A stretch of 56,305 nucleotides of DNA. It comes from Megasphaera sp. (GTDB taxonomy: Bacteria; Bacillota; Negativicutes; Veillonellales; Megasphaeraceae). The translations under genes were made by a program, and so were the position numbers. Positions 16,610-27,436 of the stretch are shown here, piece after piece (position 1 is the stretch's first letter; every line of letters starts with the position of its first letter). Location of the stretch: NCBI GenBank assembly GCA_022649055.1, contig JALCNL010000003.1:1-56305 (forward strand), given 5' to 3'. The notes beneath the pieces are model-generated. The model was not told where the DNA came from. It did not search any database and was given only the letters and a program-made list of their open reading frames with translations.

Positions 16610-16990
16610 TTAAGGCAAATCAAAATTAGACTTTACCGCTGTAACCAAATCCTGCAAATACTGCACACGATCCTGAATCCGTTCACGCAGTTCTGGAATC
16701 AGACCTACACCACGTGTGGTAATCGTATAAAAACGCTTGCCTCTCGTATCAGGATTATCCCATTTTCCAGAAATATATCCGCCGTCTTCCAACGTTCGCA
16801 ATACCGGGTAGAGCGCGTTAGGATTCGGTTTGTACAAATCTTTAGTCATTTCCTTCATGCGTTCACGAATATGATTGCCATATGTCGGCGACTCTTCTAA
16901 AATAGTTAAAACATACAGAGCCACGAATAAGCGGTTCCATGTCTTAACCGATGTATCCGTAAAACATACTTTTTCTTCCATTTTCACCAT
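16610..16990 (-). CDS. PadR-family transcriptional regulator
   Basis: A 126-residue winged-helix protein. The PadR core is easily seen: LYVLTILEESPTYGNHI (helix 1-2), NPNALYPVLRTLEDGGYI (recognition helix) and GKRFYTITTRG (wing). Such repressors commonly answer to small phenolic or antimicrobial compounds, but the ligand cannot be inferred. ATG at 16990 is chosen because GAGGGGGG precedes it; an upstream in-frame start has no such site. It is followed by rubredoxin on the same strand. The 269 bp between this gene and uvrC is AT-rich; I see no clear hairpin with a T-run there for uvrC. Confidence 0.9.
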   Translation of the reverse strand: MVKMEEKVCFTDTSVKTWNRLFVALYVLTILEESPTYGNHIRERMKEMTKDLYKPNPNALYPVLRTLEDGGYISGKWDNPDTRGKRFYTITTRGVGLIPELRERIQDRVQYLQDLVTAVKSNFDLP

Positions 16991-17259
16991 AAGCAATCCC
17001 CCCTCAAGAATTCTATAGTACATGGAAAAGATCAATATATAACCAAGCTTTATCTATGAAATCCCCCATTTCAAATGATTAGATCCAGTTTGATTAATTA
17101 TATGAACTTTGATTTATATCATATCATGAACAATCTATTTTGGCAATATTCTTAAATCATAGAACCTGCATTTCCTGATTTTTACGAAATATTCAATCTA
17201 TTAATATACATATCTTTCATTCTCTTTTATGAATAACTATAATAAAAATATTTTTACTT

Positions 17260-19086
17260 TCAAGACTTTACAATTTTACGTTTTTCGTCAGTCCCCAATC
17301 GAAAAAAATAATATACATTTTCAGCAGCCTCTTTTGTCATTCCCGGCACAGACGCTAATTCTTGAACCGATGCCTGTTTCATATCGTTCAATGTTTTAAA
17401 CGACTGCCACAAAGCTTTGCGACGTTTCGGTCCAATGCCTTCAATATGGTCCAAAATAGAAACAAGATTGCGCTTTCCCCGTAAGTTCCGATGATAGGTA
17501 ATGGCAAAACGGTGTGCTTCATCCCGAATAGACTGCAGCAGTTGTAATTCGGGGGTATGATGATCAAGAACAATGGAGTCATTACGACCTTCAACAAATA
17601 CTTCTTCAATCCGTTTAGCCAAACTAATGACAGTGGCTTCGGCACCCGCTTCGCGAATAACCGGCAAGGCGGCATGAAGTTGTCCTTTTCCCCCATCGAT
17701 CACAATAAGATCAGGCAGCGGCCATGTCTTTTCTCCATAACGTCGGTGCATGATTTCCGCCATAGAAGCAAAATCATCGGGTTTTCCTTGTACGGTTTTC
17801 AGTTTAAAACGCCGATATTCTTTTTTGGCCGGCCGTCCATTTTCAAAGACAACCATGGAAGCAACGGTTTCAGCCCCTTGTGTATGTGAAATGTCAAAAC
17901 ACTCCATACGTTCCGGCAGACAAGGCAAATCGAGCACTCGTGCCAAGGCTTCTACAGCACCGCTGGTTTTATCTCTATCATGCTGCCACTGAAGCCGGCG
18001 TTGTTCTACAAGAAGTTTGGCATTTTCTTCCGCCATGTTCAATAATTGTCGTTTTGTTCCTCTTTGCGGCACAAGGATAGACACGGTTTGTCCCTTCTGT
18101 TCACTTAACCGCCGTTCAAAATTATTCTTATCTTCAATAGCACCGACTATAATTTCGCCGGGAATAAAGGATTGCCCCACATAATACTGATCCAATACCG
18201 CCGCGGTCAATGATTCTCGTCGTTCATCACCACCATTTTCTAAACTGAAAGTTTCTCTTCCCAGAAGCTTTCCACCACGGACAGTATATATCTGCACACA
18301 TATTTGCCCTGCCTCATTAGCAAAGCCGATTACATCCATATCGCCGCTGTGGATAACAACATTCTGCTGGGATTGAAGGATTTTCAATGCCTCTAGCTGA
18401 TCTCTGAAAACAGCGGCTTTTTCAAATTCCATTTTTTGTGCTGCCGTTTCCATCTGTGCTTGCAAATCACGCGGCATGCTTGTATCACGACCTTCCAATA
18501 CATCTACTGCCCGCTGCACTAAAAGGGCATAATCTTTTTTTGTAATATAATGAACGCAAGGCGCTTTGCAATGCCCCAAATGGTATTGCAGGCAAGGCCG
18601 GTTCACTTTCATAGACCGGCAGGTTCTGAGACAAAAAACAGTCTGCATCAGTTTAAGCACACGATGTACTGCCCCGGCATCCGCAAAGGGTCCCAAATAA
18701 CGTGCTCCATCACGGAGAATACGGCGTGTCATGCAGATTCGGGGATATTCTTCCTGCAGCGTAACCTTGATGTACGGATATGTCTTATCATCACGCAGCA
18801 TGATATTGTACCGGGGATGATGTTCTTTGATCAGCGTATTTTCTAAAATCAAAGCTTCCATTTCCGATGCCACCACAATGGTTTCCAAATCAACAGCATG
18901 ATTCATCATAGCAGCGACCTTAACCGCTCTATTAGAATCGTTACGAACATAACTTTTAACACGGTTGCGCAAATTAACGGCTTTCCCGACATAAATGATG
19001 CGCCCTGACACATCCTTCCATAAATAAACACCGGGAGAGGTCGTAAGTGTATTAATTTTTTCCAGTACAGCTTCACTGACAGCCAT
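17260..19086 (-). CDS. uvrC: UvrC, incision endonuclease of nucleotide excision repair
   Basis: Cuts the damaged strand on both sides of the lesion after UvrB loading. The N-terminal GIY-YIG domain shows PGVYLWKDVSGRIIYVGKA (residues 18-36); the UVR motif that binds UvrB is EFEKAAVFRDQLEAL near 218; the RNase H-like 5' incision domain begins around 390 (CFDISHTQG, VIDGGKGQL); two helix-hairpin-helix motifs close the protein (DHIEGIGPKRR and ASVPGMTKEAA). Length 608 is normal. It is the last gene of uvrB-uvrA-uvrC, only 2 bp after uvrA. Confidence 0.97.
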   Translation of the reverse strand: MAVSEAVLEKINTLTTSPGVYLWKDVSGRIIYVGKAVNLRNRVKSYVRNDSNRAVKVAAMMNHAVDLETIVVASEMEALILENTLIKEHHPRYNIMLRDDKTYPYIKVTLQEEYPRICMTRRILRDGARYLGPFADAGAVHRVLKLMQTVFCLRTCRSMKVNRPCLQYHLGHCKAPCVHYITKKDYALLVQRAVDVLEGRDTSMPRDLQAQMETAAQKMEFEKAAVFRDQLEALKILQSQQNVVIHSGDMDVIGFANEAGQICVQIYTVRGGKLLGRETFSLENGGDERRESLTAAVLDQYYVGQSFIPGEIIVGAIEDKNNFERRLSEQKGQTVSILVPQRGTKRQLLNMAEENAKLLVEQRRLQWQHDRDKTSGAVEALARVLDLPCLPERMECFDISHTQGAETVASMVVFENGRPAKKEYRRFKLKTVQGKPDDFASMAEIMHRRYGEKTWPLPDLIVIDGGKGQLHAALPVIREAGAEATVISLAKRIEEVFVEGRNDSIVLDHHTPELQLLQSIRDEAHRFAITYHRNLRGKRNLVSILDHIEGIGPKRRKALWQSFKTLNDMKQASVQELASVPGMTKEAAENVYYFFRLGTDEKRKIVKS

Positions 19087-19088
19087 GT

Positions 19089-21938
19089 TTATCTTCCTTT
19101 CGCCATTAACTTTCCGGTTCGTTCCAAGACAGGCTTAAGAAATTGTCCCGTATAAGATTCCTTTACTTTGCAAATATCTTCCGGTGTCCCCGTAGCAACG
19201 ACAGTACCACCGCCGTAACCACCTTCAGGCCCCAGATCAATAATATAATCAGCCACCTTGATAACGTCCAGATTATGTTCGATTACAACAACCGTATCGC
19301 CGCCATCAACCAGAAGCTGCAGCACTTCCATCAGTTTATGTATATCTGCCGTGTGAAGACCGGTTGTCGGTTCATCGAGAATATATAAGGTCCGTCCGGT
19401 ACTGCGTTTAGACAATTCGGTTGCTAGTTTGACCCGCTGCGCTTCCCCACCCGACAAAGTGGTCGCCGGTTGCCCCAGTCGTATATATCCCAGGCCCACA
19501 TCTTGCAACGTTTGAAGTTTTCTTCCAATCCGAGGAATATTAGCAAAAAAATCCACACTTTCATCAATCGTCATATCAAGAACTTGCGAAATATTTTTTC
19601 CTTTATACTTTACCTCCAGCGTCTCTCTGTTATATCGCGCACCATGACACACTTCACAGGGTACATATACATCCGGCAAAAAATTCATTTCAATTCGGAT
19701 AATACCATCTCCGCGGCAGGCTTCACAACGGCCGCCTTTAACATTGAAACTGAATCGTCCGGATTTGTAACCGCGGATTTTAGCTTCTGCCGTCTGACTG
19801 TATAATTGGCGAATAAAATCAAACACGCCTGTATAAGTAGCTGGGTTGGATCGCGGAGTTCTCCCGATAGGAGATTGGTCAATATTAATAATTTTGTCAA
19901 TATATTCAGTTCCTTTAATTGCTTTGAATGCTCCCGGTCTGTGCGGAGTACCATAAACAGCTTCTGCCATCCCTTTATACAATATTTCGTTTACTAATGT
20001 TGATTTTCCCGAACCGGATACTCCGGTAACAACAGTCAAGGTACCTACGGGAAAAGACACGTTTATATTTTTTAAATTATGTTCTGCCGCACCTATAACG
20101 TCAATAAAATTACCGTTGCCAGCACGACGTTTTTCCGGCAGCGGAATAAACTTTGTTCCTTTGAGATATTGACCGGTAAGTGACGCTGGACACGCCATAA
20201 TATCTTCCGCTGTTCCCTGAGCTACAATGCGTCCGCCTTTTTCTCCGGCCTCCGGTCCAATATCAAGAATATAATCCGCCATACGCATGGTATCTTCGTC
20301 ATGCTCAACAACAATCAGCGTATTTCCTAAATCACGGAGATTTCGCAGTGCATCAAGAAGTTTATCATTATCACGCTGATGAAGTCCGATCGATGGTTCA
20401 TCTAAAATATACAACACCCCGACAAGACCCGAACCGATTTGAGTTGCCAAACGGATACGCTGTGCTTCTCCGCCGGAAAGAGTACCCGCCGTACGAGAAA
20501 GCGTAAGATATTCCAATCCTACAGTCCGAAGAAATTCTAACCGGGCTTTGATTTCCTTTACTATCTGCCGGGCTATCAGCTGCTGCTTGTTATTCAGCTG
20601 TACTTCATTAAAAAAACGAATCATATCCGCTACGGTATATTCCGTGAGTTCATGAATATTAAGACCGCCAATTTTAATAGCCAGCGCTTCCGGACGCAAG
20701 CGAGCTCCATGACAAGTCGTGCAAGGCTTTACCGTCATAAATTGTTCAAACTGATCTCTCATCATGTCGGAAGATGCTTCACGATGACGCCTTCGTATCA
20801 TCGGAACCACTCCTTCAAACTGTGTGGTAAATGTTTTTATTTCACCATGCATATTTTCATATTCAAACGTGCATAAATCCTCCGAACCGTATAAAAGGGA
20901 TTTCTGCAGATCGTTCGGCAGGTCATTGAAGCAATTATCCAATGTATATCCTTTAGGATGAAGAAGGCCCCCCAATTGGCGCAAAAACCAAGAGTTAGGA
21001 TTACTGCTGAGTGCGGCCACACCGCCATCGGCAAAAGGAATATTTTTATCGGGAATGACTAATTTTTCATCTACCTCCATCGTACTGCCGATACCAGTAC
21101 AAGCAGGACAAGCTCCAAACGGACTATTGAAGGAAAACAAATGCGGTTCGATTTCCGGCAGGCTGATATGACAGTCTGGGCAGGCAAAGTGTTGACTATA
21201 GGTAAGTATTTCATTATTTACAACGCGAAGTATATGAACAATACCAGAACTCAATTTACACGCTGTTTCCAGAGAATCTGTCAGGCGGGAAACAACATCC
21301 GCCTTGATAACCAGTCGATCAACAATAACTTCAATCGTATGCTTTTTATTTTTATCTACGGGAATATCATCGGATAAAAGATATACACTGCCATCTACAC
21401 GGACACGCACATATCCTTCTTTTACCAAAGAAGCCAACACCTTCTGATGCGTCCCCTTGCGTCCCTCAACAACCGGGGCCATAACCATAATTTTTTCGCC
21501 TTCACCCAACGTCATAATAGCATCGGTCATCTGTTCGACAGACTGCTGACGGATAGGTTTTCCGCATTGGGGACAAAACGCTTCTCCCGCCCGGGCATAC
21601 AGCAAACGCAGGTAATCATATATTTCAGTTACCGTCCCCACCGTAGACCTGGGATTCCGGCTCGTGGTCTTCTGATCAATAGAAATAGCCGGCGATAACC
21701 CTTCAATATAGTCTACATCCGGTTTATCCATCTGTCCCAAAAATTGCCGGGCATATGCCGACAAAGATTCCACATACCGTCTCTGCCCTTCGGCATAGAT
21801 AGTATCAAAAGCCAGAGATGATTTTCCCGAACCGGAAAGTCCCGTAAAAACAACAAGTTTATCGCGAGGTATTTTTACACTAATGTTCTTAAGATTATGC
21901 TGTCTCGCGCCTTTAATCGTAATATATGCATCACTCAT
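19089..21938 (-). CDS. uvrA: UvrA, damage-recognition ATPase
   Basis: ABC-type ATPase dimer that finds DNA damage and loads UvrB. Walker A boxes [14 protein letters not shown] (near 32) and GVSGSGKST (near 640), ABC signatures [12 protein letters not shown] and [12 protein letters not shown], and zinc-binding cysteine pairs (CPDC...CPAC; CEAC...CEVC) are all present. The 949-residue length is usual. It lies 10 bp after uvrB and 2 bp before uvrC, a compact uvrBAC operon behind a LexA-like site. Confidence 0.98.
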   Translation of the reverse strand: MSDAYITIKGARQHNLKNISVKIPRDKLVVFTGLSGSGKSSLAFDTIYAEGQRRYVESLSAYARQFLGQMDKPDVDYIEGLSPAISIDQKTTSRNPRSTVGTVTEIYDYLRLLYARAGEAFCPQCGKPIRQQSVEQMTDAIMTLGEGEKIMVMAPVVEGRKGTHQKVLASLVKEGYVRVRVDGSVYLLSDDIPVDKNKKHTIEVIVDRLVIKADVVSRLTDSLETACKLSSGIVHILRVVNNEILTYSQHFACPDCHISLPEIEPHLFSFNSPFGACPACTGIGSTMEVDEKLVIPDKNIPFADGGVAALSSNPNSWFLRQLGGLLHPKGYTLDNCFNDLPNDLQKSLLYGSEDLCTFEYENMHGEIKTFTTQFEGVVPMIRRRHREASSDMMRDQFEQFMTVKPCTTCHGARLRPEALAIKIGGLNIHELTEYTVADMIRFFNEVQLNNKQQLIARQIVKEIKARLEFLRTVGLEYLTLSRTAGTLSGGEAQRIRLATQIGSGLVGVLYILDEPSIGLHQRDNDKLLDALRNLRDLGNTLIVVEHDEDTMRMADYILDIGPEAGEKGGRIVAQGTAEDIMACPASLTGQYLKGTKFIPLPEKRRAGNGNFIDVIGAAEHNLKNINVSFPVGTLTVVTGVSGSGKSTLVNEILYKGMAEAVYGTPHRPGAFKAIKGTEYIDKIINIDQSPIGRTPRSNPATYTGVFDFIRQLYSQTAEAKIRGYKSGRFSFNVKGGRCEACRGDGIIRIEMNFLPDVYVPCEVCHGARYNRETLEVKYKGKNISQVLDMTIDESVDFFANIPRIGRKLQTLQDVGLGYIRLGQPATTLSGGEAQRVKLATELSKRSTGRTLYILDEPTTGLHTADIHKLMEVLQLLVDGGDTVVVIEHNLDVIKVADYIIDLGPEGGYGGGTVVATGTPEDICKVKESYTGQFLKPVLERTGKLMAKGR

Positions 21939-21948
21939 ATTTTTTCCT

Positions 21949-24120
21949 CTATTTTTTTAATTTACTGTTCCTTCTGTTTTTTGCTTTTTCTTCAGAAGTA
22001 AGCATTGATTTTCGGCTCCTGTCCGGCCGCCGTATTTTACGTTGATACCGGGCAGATGGCATATCTTCTGTCTGAAATTCCTTCGGAATTGTATCATCAT
22101 GCTGTAGTCCGGCTAGCTGTCGGCGCAGAATTCCCAACCGATCCCGTAATTCTGCCGCCTTTTCAAATTCCAAATTTTTAGAAGCTTTTTTCATCTGCTG
22201 CGTTATTGTAGAAATAACCTTGAATAGTGCCGCTGTCGTCAGCGGTTTTTCATTTCCCTTATAGGCTTTGCTATTCTCAGCTACTTTTGTCAATTCAATC
22301 AAATCAACCACATCTTTTTTAATCGACACCGGAGTAACATGATTCTTTTTATTATACTCATCTTGAACTTTGCGTCGCCGCTGCGTCTCATCAATAGCCC
22401 TGCTCATAGAACCGGTAATCGTATCTGCATACATGATGACCGTTCCATGGACATTACGAGCAGCTCGTCCCATAGTCTGAATCAATGAGGTATCAGATCG
22501 CAGGAACCCTTCCTTATCCGCGTCGAGAATTGCAACTAAAGATACTTCCGGCATGTCAAGACCTTCACGAAGAAGATTAATACCGACAAGTACGTCAAAT
22601 ACTCCCGCCCTGAGGTCCCGGATGATTTCCGTCCGTTCGATAGTAGCAACATCAGAATGAAGATATCTAACAAGTATGCCCATTTCCTTAAGATAATCCG
22701 TCAAATCCTCTGCCATTTTCTTTGTCAAAGTAGTTACAAGAACACGTTCATGCACAGCCGTACGCATACGTATTTCACTAAGCAGATCGTCTATCTGCCC
22801 CTGTATAGGCCGCACTTCTACCTGCGGATCAAGAAGTCCCGTAGGACGGATGATTTGCTGTGCCAAATTCGTTTGTACTCCCATTTCGTATTCTCCGGGA
22901 GTTGCACTGACATAAATAATTTGATTAATGCGCTCTACGAATTCTTCAAACTGCAACGGTCGGTTATCCAAAGCGGACGGCAGGCGAAATCCGTACTCAA
23001 TAAGAGCCTGCTTGCGAGACCGGTCTCCGGCATACATCGCCCGCAATTGAGGCAGTGTAACATGTGATTCATCTACCATGATAAGAAAATCATCAGGAAA
23101 ATAGTCAAGCAATGTGTACGGAGCCTGCCCAGCTTCCCGACCGGACAAATGTCGGGAATAATTTTCGATTCCCGAACAATATCCCATTTCCTGCATCATT
23201 TCCATATCATAATTGGTTCTTTGTTCCAGTCGCTGTGCTTCTAAAAGTTTATCCTCCGACCGCAGTTCCTTCAATCGAAGCTGCAGTTCCTGATCAATCG
23301 TTTCCAAGGCACGTGCCATTTTTTCATGAGTCGTAACATAATGACTAGCCGGATAAATTGCCACATGACTGCGTTCGTTTATAACTTCTCCGGTAAGTAA
23401 GTCGACCTCTGTCAACCGATCGATTTCATCGCCGAACATTTCCACCCGAACAACTTTGTCATCAAAGGCTGCCGGAAATATTTCTATTGTATCCCCATGC
23501 ACCCGAAATGTACCGCGCTGCAGTTCCAAGTCATTTCGCGTATATTGTATATCAACAAGTTTGTGCAAGATATCCGACTGTGATTTTGTCTGTCCCAGCC
23601 GAAGAGATAAAACAAGTTCACTATAATCTTCCGGATCACCTAATCCATAAATGCACGATACAGATGCTACAATAATAACATCCCGCCGTTCAAACAAACT
23701 CATCGTTGCCGAGTGGCGAAGCTTATCAATTTCATCATTGATAGATGCATCTTTTTCTATGTATGTATCCGTTGTAGCAATATAAGCTTCCGGTTGATAA
23801 TAATCATAGTAACTGACAAAATACGCCACTTCGTTATCCGGAAAAAAAGCTTTAAACTCACTGCACAACTGCGCTGCCAAAGTCTTATTATGGGCAATCA
23901 CAAGTGTCGGTTTCTGCACCGCTTCGATGACCTTGGCCATCGTAAAAGTCTTACCTGTTCCAGTAGCACCAAGAAGAACTTGAGCCCATTGCCCGCCTGT
24001 AATTCCCTTTACCAAAGATTCAATCGCTTCCGGTTGATCCCCCATGGGCTCATACGGGGCAACAACGCGGAACGGTGTCGTTGTATTATAATCTTTATTA
24101 CGATGATTCTGAATATCCAT
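21949..24120 (-). CDS. uvrB: UvrB, damage-verification helicase-like subunit
   Basis: Receives DNA from UvrA and recruits UvrC. Walker [15 protein letters not shown] near residue 50, the beta-hairpin region [23 protein letters not shown], and the helicase segment MGRAARN are visible; the C-terminal UVR motif is [17 protein letters not shown] near 640-656. At 723 residues it is some 50-60 longer than common UvrB: after the UVR motif comes a basic, low-complexity tail rich in Arg, Lys and Ser ending in RRNSKLKK. The tail is open and uninterrupted; its role is unknown. First gene of the operon, preceded by a GGGGGG ribosome site and an SOS-type operator. Confidence 0.97.
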   Translation of the reverse strand: MDIQNHRNKDYNTTTPFRVVAPYEPMGDQPEAIESLVKGITGGQWAQVLLGATGTGKTFTMAKVIEAVQKPTLVIAHNKTLAAQLCSEFKAFFPDNEVAYFVSYYDYYQPEAYIATTDTYIEKDASINDEIDKLRHSATMSLFERRDVIIVASVSCIYGLGDPEDYSELVLSLRLGQTKSQSDILHKLVDIQYTRNDLELQRGTFRVHGDTIEIFPAAFDDKVVRVEMFGDEIDRLTEVDLLTGEVINERSHVAIYPASHYVTTHEKMARALETIDQELQLRLKELRSEDKLLEAQRLEQRTNYDMEMMQEMGYCSGIENYSRHLSGREAGQAPYTLLDYFPDDFLIMVDESHVTLPQLRAMYAGDRSRKQALIEYGFRLPSALDNRPLQFEEFVERINQIIYVSATPGEYEMGVQTNLAQQIIRPTGLLDPQVEVRPIQGQIDDLLSEIRMRTAVHERVLVTTLTKKMAEDLTDYLKEMGILVRYLHSDVATIERTEIIRDLRAGVFDVLVGINLLREGLDMPEVSLVAILDADKEGFLRSDTSLIQTMGRAARNVHGTVIMYADTITGSMSRAIDETQRRRKVQDEYNKKNHVTPVSIKKDVVDLIELTKVAENSKAYKGNEKPLTTAALFKVISTITQQMKKASKNLEFEKAAELRDRLGILRRQLAGLQHDDTIPKEFQTEDMPSARYQRKIRRPDRSRKSMLTSEEKAKNRRNSKLKK

Positions 24121-24168
24121 ACGGCCCCCCGCATCCAGTAAATAATAACTATTATTTGTAGTACGTTT

Positions 24169-24197
24169 AGTATAGCATAGGTCCGAACATATGTACA
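24169..24197 (-). promoter_or_regulatory. uvrBAC promoter with a LexA (SOS) box
   Basis: CGAACATATGTACA at 24184-24197 differs by one base in the core from the Firmicutes LexA box GAAC-N4-GTTC. On the minus strand it covers the -35 position of a promoter with TATACT at 24169-24174 and 17-bp spacing, a good place for repression. LexA itself is not in the window. Confidence 0.75.
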
Positions 24198-24225
24198 GTA
24201 TGAAAAAAACAGCAAAAATATATGT

Positions 24226-24285
24226 GAAAAAACCCCTCTGTTATCTCCGGCAAATAAAATACTCTACCAAAAATAACAGAGAGGT
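24226..24285 (-). terminator. htpG terminator
   Basis: On the minus strand ACCTCTCTGTTAT pairs with ATAACAGAGGGGT (13 bp, one wobble), followed by TTTTTT. The loop is long (about 28 bases). It separates htpG from the uvrB promoter. Confidence 0.75.
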
Positions 24286-24362
24286 CCTCTTTATATAAAA
24301 GAAATGCATCCTTTTTCTTTTCTTACATATCGCGTTTTCGTCGCTACATTAATTTTTATAAT

Positions 24363-26318
24363 CTATTTAGCCATTAATTGTGCTACTTTGTTGGCAAAAG
24401 CAATAGGATCATCCGGCAAAATACCCTCGATAAGCAAAGCCTGATCATAAAGCATCGTACAATACTCTTTGAAATCTGCAGAATCTTTGCCGCCCGTATG
24501 TAAATTCTGCAAGCGGGCAAACAAATCATGATGCGGATTAATTTCCAAAATACGTTTTGCCTTGAGCATTGGATTGTTGGCACCGGCAAAAGCTTGTTCC
24601 ATCGCAATACTGGGACCCGCTTCATCAGCAACAAGGCAGACTGCTCCGGATTTCAAACGATTTGTAAGTTTGACATCAGAAACCTTATCTCCCAAAGCTT
24701 CCTTTATATCTTTAATAAGATCTTCATTGGTCTTAGACAGTGTTTCCGTTTCCTTCTTTGCTTCCTGTGATTCCACATCATCCAAATCAAGATCACCGCG
24801 GCTGATCGAGTGGAATTGTTTTCCTGCATACTCACGAATGCCTTCCAATGCAAATTCATCTACCGGATCAAGCATGTACAATACTTCAATACCTTTATCC
24901 CGAAGCAATTCCATCTGTGGCATCTGGTCAATAGTTTCCTTGTCCTTACCAGAAGCATAATATATTTTTTTCTGGTTTTCAGGCATACGATCACAATATT
25001 CTTTGATCGTACAAAGTTTTCCATCTTTAGACGAGGTGAATAAAAGTAAATCTTTCAATTGATCCACTTTATTTTCTCCGGAAACTAGGCTGTTGTAAAT
25101 GCCAATTTTTAAAGACTTTCCATACTCAGCCCAGAATTTTTCGTATTTTTCACGATCTTTTTGCAATGTCCGTTCCAATGTCTTAAGAATATTTTTTTCC
25201 AAATTTCTGCCGATAAGTTTCAATTCCCGGCTTTGCTGCAGCAACTCACGTGAAATATTTAATGATAGATCCGGAGAATCAACAAGCCCTTTGACAAAAC
25301 GCAGATAATCCGGCAGAAGATCCTTGCATTTATCCATAATAAATACGTGCCGTGAATAAAGCTGGATTCCCGGTTCATAATCACTATAATAAAGATTAAA
25401 CGGTGCATGAGCCGGAATATATAGCAATGCAGTATACTCTACCGTACCTTCAACCTTTGTATGGAAAATTTCCATAGGATCTTCCCATTCAAAAAATTGA
25501 TGTTTGAAGAAATCCGTATACTCTTCCTTCTTGATATCAGATTTGTTGCGAGTCCACAAAGGCTGCATGGAATTCAGCGTCCGTTCCTCATTGCGCTTAG
25601 TTTTTTCAGCCCCTTCGATAGGTTTTCCATCTGCATCTTTAGGCGTTTCTTCAATAACGAAATTCATTTTTACAGGGTACCGGATATAGTCAGAATACTT
25701 TTTAACAAGCTCCTGCAATTTATAGCGATCCGTATAATTTTCTTCCGATTTTTCACCATAAAATCCTTGTGATAATGTCAGTATAATCGTCGTTCCGTGT
25801 TTTTCTTTTTCACAAGCTTCAATGCTGTATTTTCCATCGCCAGCCGATTCCCAGCGCACAGCTTCTGTTTCTCCTGCTTTCCGAGTAATGATGGTTACGT
25901 TATCAGCTACCATAAAAGCAGAATAAAATCCGACGCCAAATTGGCCGATCATTTCTTTATCTGTAATTTCCGTATCCGATTCACGTGCTTCCTTCAACTT
26001 AGCCAAAAAAGCTTTTGTCCCGGATTTAGCGATAGTTCCAATATCCTCAATAACTTCCTTACGATTCATACCAATTCCATTATCAGAAATTGTCAAGGTA
26101 TGATTCTGTTCATCCGGCACTAAATGAATTTCAAAATTTGCATCCCCTTCTAATAACTCATTATTTGTCAAAGACTCAAAATGCAGTTTATCAATGGCAT
26201 CTGATGCATTGGAAATAAGTTCACGAAGAAATATTTCGTGGTTCGTATAAATAGAATGGACCATAAGATCCAATAATTGCTGTGTTTCTGCTTGAAATTC
26301 AAACGTTTCTTTCGCCAT
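24363..26318 (-). CDS. htpG: HtpG (Hsp90 chaperone)
   Basis: ATP-dependent homodimeric chaperone. The GHKL ATP site is seen as ELISNASDAIDKL (about residue 34-46), DNGIGM (79-84) and IGQFGVGFYSAFMVAD (about 123-138). Length 651 is somewhat above the 624 of E. coli, with extra residues in the middle domain (around KDADGKPIEGAEKTKRNEE). ATG at 26318 follows AAAGGAG. Monocistronic, with a perfect CIRCE element between its promoter and the ribosome site, so it is expected to belong to the HrcA regulon; B. subtilis htpG by contrast is not CIRCE-controlled. Confidence 0.97.
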   Translation of the reverse strand: MAKETFEFQAETQQLLDLMVHSIYTNHEIFLRELISNASDAIDKLHFESLTNNELLEGDANFEIHLVPDEQNHTLTISDNGIGMNRKEVIEDIGTIAKSGTKAFLAKLKEARESDTEITDKEMIGQFGVGFYSAFMVADNVTIITRKAGETEAVRWESAGDGKYSIEACEKEKHGTTIILTLSQGFYGEKSEENYTDRYKLQELVKKYSDYIRYPVKMNFVIEETPKDADGKPIEGAEKTKRNEERTLNSMQPLWTRNKSDIKKEEYTDFFKHQFFEWEDPMEIFHTKVEGTVEYTALLYIPAHAPFNLYYSDYEPGIQLYSRHVFIMDKCKDLLPDYLRFVKGLVDSPDLSLNISRELLQQSRELKLIGRNLEKNILKTLERTLQKDREKYEKFWAEYGKSLKIGIYNSLVSGENKVDQLKDLLLFTSSKDGKLCTIKEYCDRMPENQKKIYYASGKDKETIDQMPQMELLRDKGIEVLYMLDPVDEFALEGIREYAGKQFHSISRGDLDLDDVESQEAKKETETLSKTNEDLIKDIKEALGDKVSDVKLTNRLKSGAVCLVADEAGPSIAMEQAFAGANNPMLKAKRILEINPHHDLFARLQNLHTGGKDSADFKEYCTMLYDQALLIEGILPDDPIAFANKVAQLMAK

Positions 26319-26343
26319 GTAAATCTACTCCTTTATATTATAT

Positions 26344-26370
26344 TTAGCACTCCATTTGCCTGAGTGCTAA
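26344..26370. promoter_or_regulatory. CIRCE operator (HrcA site) of htpG
   Basis: TTAGCACTC, nine bases, GAGTGCTAA: a perfect match to the CIRCE element, lying just downstream of the predicted transcription start of htpG. Confidence 0.97.
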
Positions 26371-26382
26371 TCTCACATATCT

Positions 26383-26410
26383 ATCATACAACAAAAAGTC
26401 AAAAAGTCAA
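26383..26410 (-). promoter_or_regulatory. htpG promoter with AGTCAAA repeats
   Basis: Minus strand TTGACT (26405-26410), 16-bp spacer, TATGAT (26383-26388). The -35 region holds two AAAAAGTCAA direct repeats spaced by eight bases, like the heptads upstream of ctsR, but without the 3-base CtsR spacing. Confidence 0.7.
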
Positions 26411-26824
26411 CAGAAATAGTATTGCAGAACAAAAGCAGACCGTATATAAATTTCATATTTATATCTTCTTCCGATTGTTATCAAAATATGATATGTCCCA
26501 TCTATGATTCAAATATAATATGCTATATAATTAATATATAGCATATATTTGATAACCCATATGCTATTTCTGAAAATATCATCAATTGCAATTGATTAAA
26601 CAATAATTGATGAAATTTCTGTTACCCAGTGGACTGCCGGCATTTTTCATACAAACGGTCCGCATAAGCGGCTGCAGCAAATTTAAAGAGATGTGCCAAC
26701 CTGTATAAAAGAAAATAAACTGTTGCTATCGCCCATGAAGTATACACTCTATTAAAAAAACAGGTACACTTTTCAATAAAAATCTCTGCCTTGTTTGATT
26801 TTCATACAGAAAAGAGGTATTGAT
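26411..26824. other. Intergenic region between htpG promoter and the HigA-like gene
   Basis: AT-rich. Contains the 16-bp palindrome ATCAATTGCAATTGAT (26582-26597) and, on the minus strand at 26622-26747, a 41-codon frame from GTG with a hydrophobic start (VYTSWAIATVYFLLYRLAH) and a basic end, lacking a ribosome site; it may be a remnant. No toxin gene is seen ahead of the HigA-like gene. Confidence 0.3.
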
Positions 26825-27112
26825 ATGAATAAATTTGATTCTGACATTAAACACACATTGGCAAATAAAGAATCTCAGACAATGCATCCCGGAAAAATAA
26901 TTAAAGCCTATATTGAATCTGTTGAAATGACTACCGAAACATTATCTAAAACGCTTGGCATCCCTACAGAAAATCTTAAAAGTATAATAACCGGAGACAC
27001 GGATTGTCCATTTGATATTATCTCAAAATTAGCTAAAATAACAAAAATTCCGTTGGACAAATGGCTGGAATTCAAGAATCATGAAGAAGCGAAAGATAAA
27101 CAAAGCAAATAA
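26825..27112 (+). CDS. HigA/VapI-like helix-turn-helix protein without a visible toxin partner
   Basis: A 95-residue DNA-binding protein. Residues 20-85 follow the HigA antitoxin pattern: HPGKIIKAYIESVEMTTETL, then LGIPTENLKSIITGD (recognition helix) and ISKLAKITKIPLDKWLEF. The ATG at 26825 has GAGG seven bases upstream and is preferred over an earlier in-frame start. HigA proteins usually follow a higB RNase gene; no such frame is seen here upstream, nor a toxin downstream, so it may be a solitary regulator or an orphaned antitoxin. A terminator lies 116 bp beyond its stop. Confidence 0.8.
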   Translation: MNKFDSDIKHTLANKESQTMHPGKIIKAYIESVEMTTETLSKTLGIPTENLKSIITGDTDCPFDIISKLAKITKIPLDKWLEFKNHEEAKDKQSK

Positions 27113-27227
27113 CGTCACAACCGCCATATTTCATAATACTTTTAAAACTACATAAATTTCTTATTTTCGGGTATCAATACTGCATGATATATTTATAAAG
27201 TAAACACGATTTTCTTTAATCAGGAAG

Positions 27228-27261
27228 ATCCGTCATATTCTAGCATGAACGGATTTTTTTT
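27228..27261 (+). terminator. Terminator downstream of the HigA-like gene
   Basis: ATCCGT pairs with ACGGAT (plus CAT/ATG inside the loop), followed by eight T residues. Short stem but clear T-run. Confidence 0.65.
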
Positions 27262-27436
27262 CTTTGACGTAATATTATTATTATCCTGCAACGTTTCTCT
27301 CTATCATTGTTCGGTACCTTCATATATAGAACATTTATAACACATTCATGTTTTACCTAATAAACAAAACACAGTATCGTATATATTTTTATATAAACTG
27401 CTTTTATGTTTATATTTGTTGTGATAAAATATAAAT

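Noticed and set aside
26582-26615. Palindromic AT-rich block near the HigA-like gene
   Set aside because: Low-complexity AT repeats; no link to a toxin-antitoxin operator, because no promoter fits around it.
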